Part shown: piece after piece, positions 17,026 through 24,570 of the stretch
How positions within the stretch are numbered: the stretch's first letter is position 1
Layout: the number at the start of each line of letters is the position of its first letter
Assembly (NCBI RefSeq): GCF_900187375.1
Contig: NZ_FYEW01000001.1
Location: forward strand, 744,001-808,000
Direction: 5' to 3'
DNA length: 64,000 nt
Source: Hymenobacter gelipurpurascens
GTDB taxonomy: Bacteria > Bacteroidota > Bacteroidia > Cytophagales > Hymenobacteraceae
Program-made: the position numbers and the translations under genes
Notes under the pieces: generated by a model
The model's input: only the letters and a program-made list of their open reading frames with translations
Databases searched by the model: none
Told to the model about the DNA's origin: nothing

Positions 17026-18159
17026 CTAGATGGTTTTAAACTTGACAGCACCCGGCTTCGGGGCGCAGGGCAGGCACGTCTTGGAGATGCCCGACAAATC
17101 GACCTGTAGCGCACTCTTGGCGGTTTCCAGCTGGGTGAGTAAGCCTGGTTGCCCATTGCTACGGTTGTTGAGCTCCAACAGCGCGAGGGCATCCGTTTTG
17201 TAGGCGCTGCTGTTGTCGCGCGTCGAGTAGGCCAGTACCTGAAGCAGGTCTACAGCCAGCTGCAGCCGCAACGCTACCTCAAATGCTGGCAGTTGCCTAG
17301 TTAATGCGTTAGTAAGGTCACAGGAGGCTTCTAGCTGCAGATTCAGGCCCCAGTTGGTATCGGAGTAGTAGGAGAACAGAGTCGAGTAGAGCGGCTCGTC
17401 AGGGGCGGCCAGGTAGGCAAACGGCAGCACCTGCACGTAGGGGCTCCACTGATCGTACTGCATGTAGGCATTGCCACAGCACTGGCCAGGGCGCTGCTGT
17501 AGGTTCTGATCGAGCCGAATCGCTTGGCCCTGCATATCATCCTCGTAGTAGCCGATGTACCAGGTGCCACCTTTCTTGCTGCTGAGCACGAGGGGAGTGG
17601 CGAGGTTGCTCCATTCGAAATACACCCGGTCGAGACGGGGCAGCGGCAGCTCCTGCACGGGGGCTGTCAGATCGGAGCTGTGGAACACATACAGCTTGAA
17701 TCCGGGCTCCGGCTGCGTGAACTGAGTCCCTACGGCCGTCACCCGCACCGACACATCGGGCTGATCCGCTCGCATGCGCACTGCGAGGCCTACAAAGCGG
17801 CCCTGTCGAATGATCTTGTCGCGGTACTGGCCACTGTAGTTAGTGAGTGGCTGATCCTGTAGGAGCCTTTTGCCAGTGCCGGTGAGCTGCTTCTGGGTTT
17901 GCCAGTCCGTCAGCACCTTCGTGGCGGCCGTCACCCGGGCAGTGTCCAGCCACTGGAGAAAGCCCGTCTCTTCCAGCTGTGGGGCGGCCAGTCGCAGGTT
18001 AGCCAGTGTAAGCAGCGGATGCACGTCCTGCACGGCGACAGTGCCTTCAGGCGCCAATAAGGTATCGGGGAGTTCGGGCTCGTCGGTGGCGCCGGCATAG
18101 CTGGTACGGTAGCCGACGGTAGCCGCGAGCAGGGCGGCGAGGATGAGTGGTTGGAACAT
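17026..18159 (-). CDS. Prophage virion protein downstream of the capsid gene (377 aa)
   Basis: First gene after the major capsid terminator hairpin. Hydrophobic N-terminus (MFQPLILAALLAATVGY) could be read as a signal peptide but is more likely a buried helix. The middle is beta-rich. Two cysteine pairs are visible: QCCGNAYMQYDQW near residue 230 and the C-terminal CLPCAPKPG. The position would suit an adaptor/connector or tail-tube protein, yet at 377 aa it is larger than usual adaptors. I do not recognise the family. Confidence 0.5.
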   Translation of the reverse strand: MFQPLILAALLAATVGYRTSYAGATDEPELPDTLLAPEGTVAVQDVHPLLTLANLRLAAPQLEETGFLQWLDTARVTAATKVLTDWQTQKQLTGTGKRLLQDQPLTNYSGQYRDKIIRQGRFVGLAVRMRADQPDVSVRVTAVGTQFTQPEPGFKLYVFHSSDLTAPVQELPLPRLDRVYFEWSNLATPLVLSSKKGGTWYIGYYEDDMQGQAIRLDQNLQQRPGQCCGNAYMQYDQWSPYVQVLPFAYLAAPDEPLYSTLFSYYSDTNWGLNLQLEASCDLTNALTRQLPAFEVALRLQLAVDLLQVLAYSTRDNSSAYKTDALALLELNNRSNGQPGLLTQLETAKSALQVDLSGISKTCLPCAPKPGAVKFKTI

Positions 18160-18180
18160 GGCGGGAAATAGTCAGATATG

Positions 18181-18214
18181 AAAAATGCCCGTCCCGAAGC
18201 CGGGCCGGGCATTT
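18181..18214 (-). terminator. Terminator-like hairpin after the major capsid gene
   Basis: Minus strand: AAAATGCCCG, a GC-rich loop, CGGGCATTTTT. About 30 bases after the capsid stop. Probably a partial terminator that raises capsid mRNA relative to downstream genes. Confidence 0.75.
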
Positions 18215-18243
18215 TCTTATAAAAGGGCACTCTTGGCTAGAAC

Positions 18244-19320
18244 CTAGGCCGCGAGCTTCTGCTCTACCTTGATGATGGGGAAGAAGCGACCAGCCTCATC
18301 AGAGGTATACACCTTTACTAGGCAATAGTCAGCACTCCACTCCATAGACTCCACTGAAGTGCGGGTCAGGCCCTGCAGCTGCACGGCAGCTGAGGTAGCT
18401 GACTCATCAGAACAGTCCTGACGGTAGTACAGGCCCATGGTGCCCAGGCCGGGCACGTCCTGCTTAGTCCATTCGCGCACTGGGTTTTCAGCACCACCAT
18501 GCGCAACACCACGGTCGCAGTCTGGGTCGATACGCGACACGATGCCGACGGCACCGTTGCCTACCAGGTACTGCACAGCGCGGTTGCCAGCGCCAGCAAT
18601 CACGCGGTTAGACGAGAAGAACGAGCCTACACCGTCCAGCACGTAGCTCAGGTCGCCTTCGTCGGTTGTGCCTTGGCCCTGAATCTTACGCACATCGGCC
18701 ATCGACATGGGGTTGGCCAGCACGTCAGGCGTACCGGTCAGGTCCATCGTTTCCAGAATCGACTGGATGAAGTTGTAGTAGTCCAGACGCTCCGCATCCG
18801 ATACCTGCAGGGCATCGTTGGCTTCAGGGAAGTAAGCCAGGATAGGAGCGGGGAAATACTGGTTTTTGCTCAGCTCCAGGTGGTCTACACATTTCTGGTC
18901 CAGCAGGGTCATAGCGGCCAAGCGGCGCGCTTCGAACATGCGGTAGATGTAGTCCTGCTCACCCAGCTCATTGTTAATGAACTGCGAACGGATGATAGGG
19001 AAGCCGAACGACAACGTGAAGAATTCGAACGTTACGAGCTTCGAATTCAAGCCACCTACCTGCACGGCGCAAGTGCGCGTGTTGCCGATGGTGGGGTTGA
19101 TGTAGTCGATGACAGGAGCCTGCACGACACGGCCGAAGCTGTTTTCCAGCGCGGTTTTAAGCTCTCCCGTAATTGCACCTGTGGGCGAAGCAGTCTGCTT
19201 GCGGTAGAGGGAGAGGGCACCGAAGTTGGAGCCGCGTAGTTCCAGCGAGTCCAGGCCGCCGGGACCACGGCGGTAGCGGGTGCGGACGTTCTGCTTAAGG
19301 GTTTGGGCGAATGAGGCCAT
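18244..19320 (-). CDS. Major capsid protein
   Basis: 358 aa, directly after a scaffold-like gene and portal, as in HK97-type head modules. It shows the mixed alpha/beta pattern of major capsid proteins, with a segment LGEQDYIYRMFEARRLAAMT like the long spine helix and a late domain LVKVYTSDEAGRFFPIIKVE. Five or more cysteines are present, including CAVQ and CDRG. It forms the icosahedral shell. The own terminator downstream and a leader of 125 bases upstream suggest high, separately tuned expression. The family is not identified by a signature motif, so the call rests on size, order and pattern. Confidence 0.7.
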   Translation of the reverse strand: MASFAQTLKQNVRTRYRRGPGGLDSLELRGSNFGALSLYRKQTASPTGAITGELKTALENSFGRVVQAPVIDYINPTIGNTRTCAVQVGGLNSKLVTFEFFTLSFGFPIIRSQFINNELGEQDYIYRMFEARRLAAMTLLDQKCVDHLELSKNQYFPAPILAYFPEANDALQVSDAERLDYYNFIQSILETMDLTGTPDVLANPMSMADVRKIQGQGTTDEGDLSYVLDGVGSFFSSNRVIAGAGNRAVQYLVGNGAVGIVSRIDPDCDRGVAHGGAENPVREWTKQDVPGLGTMGLYYRQDCSDESATSAAVQLQGLTRTSVESMEWSADYCLVKVYTSDEAGRFFPIIKVEQKLAA

Positions 19321-19410
19321 TTTCTTGAGAGTGAAATAAATGAGGTGAAACAGATCCTGCCTCGGTCGTCCCGTAACCTTGCAGAGGGTAAGCGTAAGCG
19401 TAAAACGGAG

Positions 19411-19434
19411 CCGGCAAGCGTCCCTTGCCGCCGG
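19411..19434 (-). other. GC-rich hairpin in the capsid leader
   Basis: CCGGCAAG, CGTC, CCTTGCC form a stable stem between the scaffold stop and the capsid start. There is no long T tract, so attenuation or mRNA protection is more likely than full termination. Confidence 0.4.
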
Positions 19435-19445
19435 GTCCGGTAGTT

Positions 19446-20363
19446 CTATCGCATCGGAAGTTTGTCGCCTGCCAGGCTATCCCAGGCGGCATCGTACTCC
19501 TTGGTGTCCTGGCCTAGGCCAAGCTCCATGAGGTAGTCCATCAGTTGGCTCTGCGACTTTACAGTGGCAGGCAAAGAGGTCGGAACTGCCTTGCGGCCGG
19601 TGCCACCTGCACCACCTGCACCACCATTGCCACCCTGGCCACCAGCACCACCACCAGCACCCGGCTGGCCATTATCGACTACATCCTTCAGCAGATCGGC
19701 CAATAGGTCCGAAGCCGTAGCGGGCTGGTTGTCCTTGTTCAGGGCCACCTTGCCATCCCGGAGGTAGACGACGGACTCAGTGCCATCAGCATTCTTCTGG
19801 GCGGCTGCCATGCCGACAATCGCACTGGTAGCGTTATCAACAGCCAGCTTGCGTAGCGACTCGGGAAGGGCAGCATTCAGCTTTACTTCGCGCAACCCAT
19901 CCCGGATATCGAGCATAACATCCTTCTGGAACAGCTTGGTGTCGCGGTCCTTGATGTCGTTCTGATAGGTTTCCTCCTTTTTCTGAAGGGCCTCCAGTTG
20001 CGCTTTCAGCGTTTCGTTGCCGTTGCCATCCTTGATCTGCTTCTCTAATTCCGCAATCTTGGTTTGCAGCGGCGTGGTTGCCTCTGTGACGCTGGTTTTC
20101 AGACCACCAATGACGCGCTTGGCGAATTCGTAGGTCTTCTCCGTTGGATTCTTGGCAATGCCAGAGGTATCGAAGATGTCCTTATCCAAGCCATCGTAGA
20201 TCTCTTTGGTTTTGGTGCCGATGAAGGTGTTTTCCTCCTCTGCGGTGCGCGCTACGTAGCCTTGGCTTTTAACGGCACCTACGAGGTGATCCTTTAGAGC
20301 AGGGTTGGCTGCCACGGCAGCGGTCAGCTCTTCAGGGGTAAACGTATTGTCTGTGATGGCCAT
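19446..20363 (-). CDS. Capsid scaffolding protein
   Basis: 305 aa, acidic and coiled coil in the middle (KIAELEKQIKDGNGNETLKA, then LQKKEETYQNDIKDRD), no cysteine, upstream of the major capsid gene: the hallmarks of an internal scaffold. Near residues 235-257 there is a flexible glycine-rich linker encoded by repetitive GGT/GCA codons. It is followed by a small C-terminal helical domain (SQLMDYLMELGLGQD) that may bind the capsid protein. No protease triad is visible. Starts at ATG 20363. Confidence 0.7.
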   Translation of the reverse strand: MAITDNTFTPEELTAAVAANPALKDHLVGAVKSQGYVARTAEEENTFIGTKTKEIYDGLDKDIFDTSGIAKNPTEKTYEFAKRVIGGLKTSVTEATTPLQTKIAELEKQIKDGNGNETLKAQLEALQKKEETYQNDIKDRDTKLFQKDVMLDIRDGLREVKLNAALPESLRKLAVDNATSAIVGMAAAQKNADGTESVVYLRDGKVALNKDNQPATASDLLADLLKDVVDNGQPGAGGGAGGQGGNGGAGGAGGTGRKAVPTSLPATVKSQSQLMDYLMELGLGQDTKEYDAAWDSLAGDKLPMR

Positions 20364-20485
20364 ACTGAGTCCCGTTCAGTCGGTAGTTATGGGTGGGAAA
20401 TGATTATGCGGTATTCGGTGCGGATGGGAGAGGAGAAGTGAGCCGGCCCCGTTTGATCCCACCCGCTGGGACCGGCTCAGGTCGC

Positions 20486-21040
20486 TTATGCAGCGTCCGT
20501 TTCCTCTTCTTCCTGCTCCTCGCCAGCGGTGCTATCCTTGGCCTTGATCAGGTCGATCAACTCGTTATAGCCAACAGCTGGAGCTACCTCGTTATAAAGC
20601 TGCTGATAGCGCATTTGCGCATCCTGAAGAGTAGGCAGGCTAGCCAGGGGCTGAGCAGGTTGCTTAGGCTCACCTGGCTCAGCAGGTTGAGCAGCTGCTT
20701 TGGCTACAGCCTTGGGGCGTGGGTCGTGCAGAATCGTCTGCTTGTCAAACTCGGCGAACGAGTTGTTTTCTACCATGCGCTCAAACTGGGCCGGAACCAA
20801 CTTTACAACTTTCGATTCCTCTACATACTTCTTGCGCACCGGATCATTTACCTCTTTGGTGAGCTTGAGGTGGATGCGGTCAGCTTCATGGGCAGGAAAC
20901 TCATAAGAGTCGTCGGCATTGCCTTTGGCCTGCTCAATATCCTCGCCGCTAAGCTGCTGGCTCTGGAGCGTTTTGAGGTCTAGTTTCGCCTTTGCCGCTG
21001 GTTTCGATGCGGTTGGCGATTTTGGGGCTTTCGTTGACAT
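20486..21040 (-). CDS. Prophage head protein overlapping the portal gene
   Basis: 184 aa from ATG 21040 (MSTKAPKSPTASKPAAK). The first 92 bases overlap the 3' end of the portal gene in another frame, so both tails are low-complexity. The middle contains HEADRIHLKLTKEVNDPVRK. The C-terminus is Pro/Ala-rich then very acidic (EEQEEEETDAA). Between portal and scaffold, so a head-morphogenesis or minor capsid role is likely. No enzyme motif. Longer forms from 21112 would enlarge the overlap and look less natural. Confidence 0.55.
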   Translation of the reverse strand: MSTKAPKSPTASKPAAKAKLDLKTLQSQQLSGEDIEQAKGNADDSYEFPAHEADRIHLKLTKEVNDPVRKKYVEESKVVKLVPAQFERMVENNSFAEFDKQTILHDPRPKAVAKAAAQPAEPGEPKQPAQPLASLPTLQDAQMRYQQLYNEVAPAVGYNELIDLIKAKDSTAGEEQEEEETDAA

Positions 21041-22793
21041 AAGACAGAAGAAATGAAGTGATGGATTCGAGCTTGATGTGGTAAGGCTGCAGCGAAGCGA
21101 AGCGGCGCACATCCATCTGCTCGGACTCGAAGCGGGTGAGGTAGCGGCCGAAATCGACTTTCAGCCGCATTAGGCCTAGGTCGAATAAGTCCTTGGCCAT
21201 GGTGTTGCTGTCGGAAGTAGCCAGGGCAATCATGGTCAGGATCTGCTCGACCGAGTATTCCGGATAGGGCTCCAGATCGGACAGGATCCGCATGCGGTCC
21301 AGCTGCGCCGGGTTGTTGCGCCACTGCGTCTGGTAGCGGAAGTCGCGGGCCTGGCTCAGCTCATACACGGGCCGGCCGGCTTTGCGGGCTTCGGCTTCTT
21401 CGGTGGCGAGCTGCTCCGGGGTTTTGAGGTAGAACCGCTCACCCATCGACACGAATGTGCCGCGGTACAGCGGGCCGTAGCGCAGCTTGCCCTTGGTGGT
21501 GAGGGTCCAGGCGCGGGCGCGCTCGATAGGCTTCTTGAACTCCACCAGGACATCCTGCTTGATCTCAAAGCCACCCTGCACCTGCTTGGTGTTCTTGGCT
21601 TGCTCGTTGCTGGGCTCGCCACCACCACCCAGAACCGAGCGAAGCAGCGCTTCCCGGCGGCGCTCCTGCATCAGCTGGACATGCTCCAGCACAGGAACCG
21701 ACGGCGTCACCATGCCAACAGGGTCGCGGGTATCGGGCATCTCCTTGGAGGGAGCCGGTACTTCCACGTAGGAACCGGGTCCGATCAGCTCACGAGCTGC
21801 GCAGGAGGGGCATACCTTCTCGGAGTAGAGCGGGCGCTGCTCCCCATTGCTGAGCGTTTCGTAGCCTTTGATAAATGACACAAAGCCACCCTGGCATACT
21901 TCACCTTCCCCGCCCTTGTAGCCACATTCCTGCTCGAAACCCCACATGATAGGGAAGGTGCCATGCAGGCGGTAGTACTCGATAGCGGCATCCCAGAACA
22001 CGTAGCGGTCCAGAGAGCCCAGCACCGACGACAGCGGGGCACGACGGGCAAGGTTGGTTACCCCATCCATCGCATCATCCCAGAGCACACGCGCTGGGCA
22101 GTAACCTAGGATGTGCGGGTTGCGCAGCACTTCCGTCCACTCTTGCTCGCCACGGGGCTTCTCGAAGATGCAGTAGGCCGCATCATCGTAGCAGGCCATG
22201 CGCTCGATCACGAGGTCTGAGCCTTCCTGACGGCGCTCTGGCAGCACGAACAGCACATACTCACAGGTCCCATCCGAACGGAGCGCTACGTCATACAACT
22301 GCTCCAACTCCAACAAAAAGACGTAGGGCTCCGGACGGGAAGTGCGCTGCTCAGCGGCCATATCGACCACTAACAGCGAGTGAGGGCGGGCCTGAATAGC
22401 CTGAAACGCATCACCAGACCAGAACTCCGACTCGCGCATTTGGGTGCGGTAGGTTTCGAAGTCCGTCTCCAGTTCAGGCGTGGCCAGTTCGCACTGCACC
22501 AAGCCATCCTGCGCCTCAAACACGCGGCGTAGGCCCGTGCTGATATCTTCTACCACGTCGGTAGAAGGCAGGGGAGCCGGTACGCACTGCTGCCAGCGGG
22601 TGAACTTATCCTTGGGCAATAGGCCCTGCGCATACTCCCGAATGTAGCGCCACCCTTCCGGCCGGCGGTCCGGGTCCATGTGCGCTATGGCGTGCAGCTG
22701 GAGGCGCTGCTCGTGCCGTAGACATGCCTCAATGGCCCCCGCGTTGGCGGGGGCCTGGAGAAGCTGACGAACCTGATCGGGAGAGAGAATCAT
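20949..22793 (-). CDS. Portal protein
   Basis: 614 aa, ATG 22793. Large mixed protein located between terminase and scaffold genes, as portals are. Contains a GYCPARVLWDDAMDG segment, cysteine pairs that could bind zinc (QECGYKGGEGEVCQGG and KVCPSCAAREL, around residues 280-335) and a long C-terminal helical region. Portals form the dodecameric DNA entry ring and contact the large terminase. The putative zinc-ribbon insertion is unusual for portals. No family signature is certain, so the call rests on size and order. Confidence 0.65.
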   Translation of the reverse strand: MILSPDQVRQLLQAPANAGAIEACLRHEQRLQLHAIAHMDPDRRPEGWRYIREYAQGLLPKDKFTRWQQCVPAPLPSTDVVEDISTGLRRVFEAQDGLVQCELATPELETDFETYRTQMRESEFWSGDAFQAIQARPHSLLVVDMAAEQRTSRPEPYVFLLELEQLYDVALRSDGTCEYVLFVLPERRQEGSDLVIERMACYDDAAYCIFEKPRGEQEWTEVLRNPHILGYCPARVLWDDAMDGVTNLARRAPLSSVLGSLDRYVFWDAAIEYYRLHGTFPIMWGFEQECGYKGGEGEVCQGGFVSFIKGYETLSNGEQRPLYSEKVCPSCAARELIGPGSYVEVPAPSKEMPDTRDPVGMVTPSVPVLEHVQLMQERRREALLRSVLGGGGEPSNEQAKNTKQVQGGFEIKQDVLVEFKKPIERARAWTLTTKGKLRYGPLYRGTFVSMGERFYLKTPEQLATEEAEARKAGRPVYELSQARDFRYQTQWRNNPAQLDRMRILSDLEPYPEYSVEQILTMIALATSDSNTMAKDLFDLGLMRLKVDFGRYLTRFESEQMDVRRFASLQPYHIKLESITSFLLSYVNESPKIANRIETSGKGETRPQNAPEPAA

Positions 22794-22799
22794 TCGGGC

Positions 22800-22994
22800 C
22801 TATTCGGCGGGAGTGGTGGATTCGGCAGGCAGGTCTTTCGTCCAGCCCTTGGTGATGCCTTTCGCTTCCTGAAATGCCAGGATAGCTTTCGCATGTTCAG
22901 GCGTGAAGTCCTTGTTAGTACCAAGGCCCTGCGAGTGGAGGGTAATCTTAATATCCTCCATCGTGATGGGGGTAACAGCAGATTGTTTGGCCAT
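22800..22994 (-). CDS. Small prophage head-region protein (64 aa)
   Basis: ATG 22994, 6 bases before the portal start. Contains DFTPEHAKAILAFQEAKGITKGW, an SAP/head-connector-like helix pair, and an acidic tail. Unknown function. The competing 72-aa frame over the same bases has an atypical composition and was discarded. Confidence 0.5.
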   Translation of the reverse strand: MAKQSAVTPITMEDIKITLHSQGLGTNKDFTPEHAKAILAFQEAKGITKGWTKDLPAESTTPAE

Positions 22995-23037
22995 GGAAGT
23001 AGGGGCAACTAAATCAGGTGAGAGAAAAAAAGGAGGG

Positions 23038-23655
23038 CTAGACGTCGAGCGCGCTCAGCGCTTTGAAGCTGGGCTCCGTCATCACGATGTCTTCTTCCCA
23101 CCCATCTTCCAAGGTGTAGCCGAAGGGGCTGATGTTCTTGGACTTCAGGCCTTCCGAGCCGGGCGAGCCGATGTAGAAGTTGCTGAAGGGAATGGCGCGG
23201 CCGCCTGATTTATGGATCAGCGTACCGAAACGGTTGATCCAGATGATGCCAACGCGGGCCGTGCCGAGTTCAGCCGCAGATTCAGCTACTAGCTTCTTAA
23301 TAGAAGCTTGGATATCGGAGGGCAGGCCAGTAAACTGACCTTTGGGCTTCACTGGGCCTTCGCCGGTGTAGAAGCCGGCGCCGCCGATGCTGGCGTTGGT
23401 GCCTTCTTCCGCAAACTGGGCCTCCGAGGAAGGCACGGTGTGGTTGGTGAAAAAGGGCGTCAGGATCAGCTTGGTGCTGTCTGGGGCTGCCATCAGCGCT
23501 ACCCACTCATCAATGGTTTTGATGGTGGTATCGTCGGTGAAGGTGGGGGCGTCGTTCAGACGCACAATAGCCGCCCGGACGATCTGTTCAAAGTTTACCC
23601 CGCAAATCAGCTTGGCAATAGCAGATAAGGAGGCTGGAAGTGTGCAGTTGGCCAT
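23038..23655 (-). CDS. Prophage structural protein with its own promoter element (205 aa)
   Basis: ATG 23655. It begins MANCTLPASLSAIAKLICGV. The rest alternates short strands and loops with Thr/Gly-rich segments (EGTNASIGGAGFYTGEGPVK) and ends WEEDIVMTEPSFKALSALDV. No catalytic motif. Placed between the terminase genes and the portal, and preceded by copy B of the repeated promoter element, so it heads the head-gene operon. Size and composition would suit a tail-tube, decoration or minor capsid protein; I cannot decide among them. Confidence 0.5.
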   Translation of the reverse strand: MANCTLPASLSAIAKLICGVNFEQIVRAAIVRLNDAPTFTDDTTIKTIDEWVALMAAPDSTKLILTPFFTNHTVPSSEAQFAEEGTNASIGGAGFYTGEGPVKPKGQFTGLPSDIQASIKKLVAESAAELGTARVGIIWINRFGTLIHKSGGRAIPFSNFYIGSPGSEGLKSKNISPFGYTLEDGWEEDIVMTEPSFKALSALDV

Positions 23656-23684
23656 GACGGGCTAGGGTTGAAGTACGTACCAAA

Positions 23685-23716
23685 TATTGTTGTACAAAAT
23701 ACACAACAATAATCCG
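23685..23716 (-). promoter_or_regulatory. Repeated promoter/operator element, copy B
   Basis: The same 30-base core as copy A, with arms TATTGTTGT and ACAACAATA around GTATTTTGT, 30 bases upstream of the ATG at 23655. Confidence 0.6.
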
Positions 23717-23741
23717 TATTTACAACACCTCATGTCTGCAT

Positions 23742-23773
23742 AAAAAAAGCCCTGCTTCTGCGTCGTATCTTCG
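23742..23773 (+). promoter_or_regulatory. Half terminator arm and promoter of the plus-strand 104-aa gene
   Basis: AAAAAAAGCCCTGCT at 23743 copies one arm of the 7810 and 14284 terminators but has no partner arm. Directly after it, TATCTTCG (23766-23773) matches the TAnnTTTG -7 box with one change, 21 bases before the ATG at 23794. Confidence 0.5.
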
Positions 23774-23793
23774 CGGCCCCAACCTGCGATAGT

Positions 23794-24108
23794 ATGAGTT
23801 CCAAGAAGCTGAGCACCTCCGAAGACCTGAATAGCTACGGCGCCAACAAAGCCTACATCCGTATCTTCAAGTATGCCCCACTCAACCAGTACGACCACCT
23901 GATCTGCGTGCATGGTGACCGGGGGCAGGGAACGACGGGAGAGGTAGCCCACCTCAAGATTAGCGAAGCCACCTACAACGCCATTGCTGAGCTATACCCA
24001 ATTGCTGAGCGCGAATCCAACCTGTTCCGGAGCGAGTTCTTCGAAGTAGCGCAGGTGCTAGCCCTGGTGCACGCAGAAGCACTGGCTCCTGCGGAGGAAG
24101 AAGCATAA
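23794..24108 (+). CDS. Plus-strand prophage cargo protein (104 aa)
   Basis: Opposite strand to the late operon, with its own -7-like box and a bidirectional terminator overlapping its stop. Begins MSSKKLSTSEDLNSYGANKA. No membrane segment. Ends in an acidic Ala/Glu tail (EALAPAEEEA). No recognised domain. Like the XRE gene at 13918, it is an independently expressed unit inside the late region and probably active in the lysogen. Confidence 0.6.
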   Translation: MSSKKLSTSEDLNSYGANKAYIRIFKYAPLNQYDHLICVHGDRGQGTTGEVAHLKISEATYNAIAELYPIAERESNLFRSEFFEVAQVLALVHAEALAPAEEEA

Positions 24109-24149
24109 CAAAAAAGCCCACCCCGTAAGACGAGGTGGGCTTTTTTGTT
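24107..24149. terminator. Bidirectional intrinsic terminator
   Basis: Arms AACAAAAAAGCCCACC and GGTGGGCTTTTTTGTT around a short loop, lying between converging genes (stops at 24108 and 24160). Confidence 0.9.
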
Positions 24150-24159
24150 ATCTGCGAGA

Positions 24160-24480
24160 CTATGGGATAATTGGAGAGCCGCTGTCTGGAATCCAGTTCA
24201 GACCATCTACATAGCCATGCCAGAACTCCGCCTGGCCATCTTCTCCTACACTTAAGTAGTATTCCCAGTTGGCATAGGCCTCGTTATAAGCCCGATCCAT
24301 TTCTATTTCATTCTGGCCAGTGCGCTGGGCGAAAGCTTTGCCATCTCTAAAGCCTAAAGTATAGCCAATAGGAAGAGCCACTTTGACTGTGTTAATTTTG
24401 CTAACTGGCGCAGCCTCAAGGGCTGAGCTCACGCCAAACAGCATAACTGCTAGGGCAAAAGAATACGTGATTCGTTTCAT
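24160..24480 (-). CDS. Small secreted prophage cargo protein (106 aa)
   Basis: ATG 24480 gives a good signal peptide, MKRITYSFALAVMLFGVSSA with likely cleavage after LEAA near residue 24. Longer in-frame starts would mask it. The mature part has a glycine/alanine-type motif IGYTLGFRDGKAFAQRTGQ and an aromatic centre ANWEYYLSVGEDGQAEFWHG, all consistent with a small helical periplasmic or secreted protein. Between large terminase and head genes, bounded by a terminator. Unknown function; lysogenic conversion is an inference. Confidence 0.6.
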   Translation of the reverse strand: MKRITYSFALAVMLFGVSSALEAAPVSKINTVKVALPIGYTLGFRDGKAFAQRTGQNEIEMDRAYNEAYANWEYYLSVGEDGQAEFWHGYVDGLNWIPDSGSPIIP

Positions 24481-24570
24481 AAAAGGAAGGTGGATAGATG
24501 AATGATAGGCAAGTCTACCTATTTCCATATACCAGCGAAAGGACAATTGTCCCGCTTTTGTGACATCCGC

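Noticed and set aside
18499..19239. 246-aa plus-strand ORF
   Set aside because: Fully antisense to the major capsid gene, with shadow composition rich in Arg, His and Val and no family pattern.
19590..19675. Apparent short tandem repeat rich in CCACC
   Set aside because: It encodes the glycine-rich linker of the scaffold protein; not a CRISPR or intergenic repeat.
22790..23008. 72-aa minus-strand ORF
   Set aside because: Overlaps the 64-aa gene in another frame; Pro/Leu/Arg-biased composition, while the 64-aa frame looks like protein.
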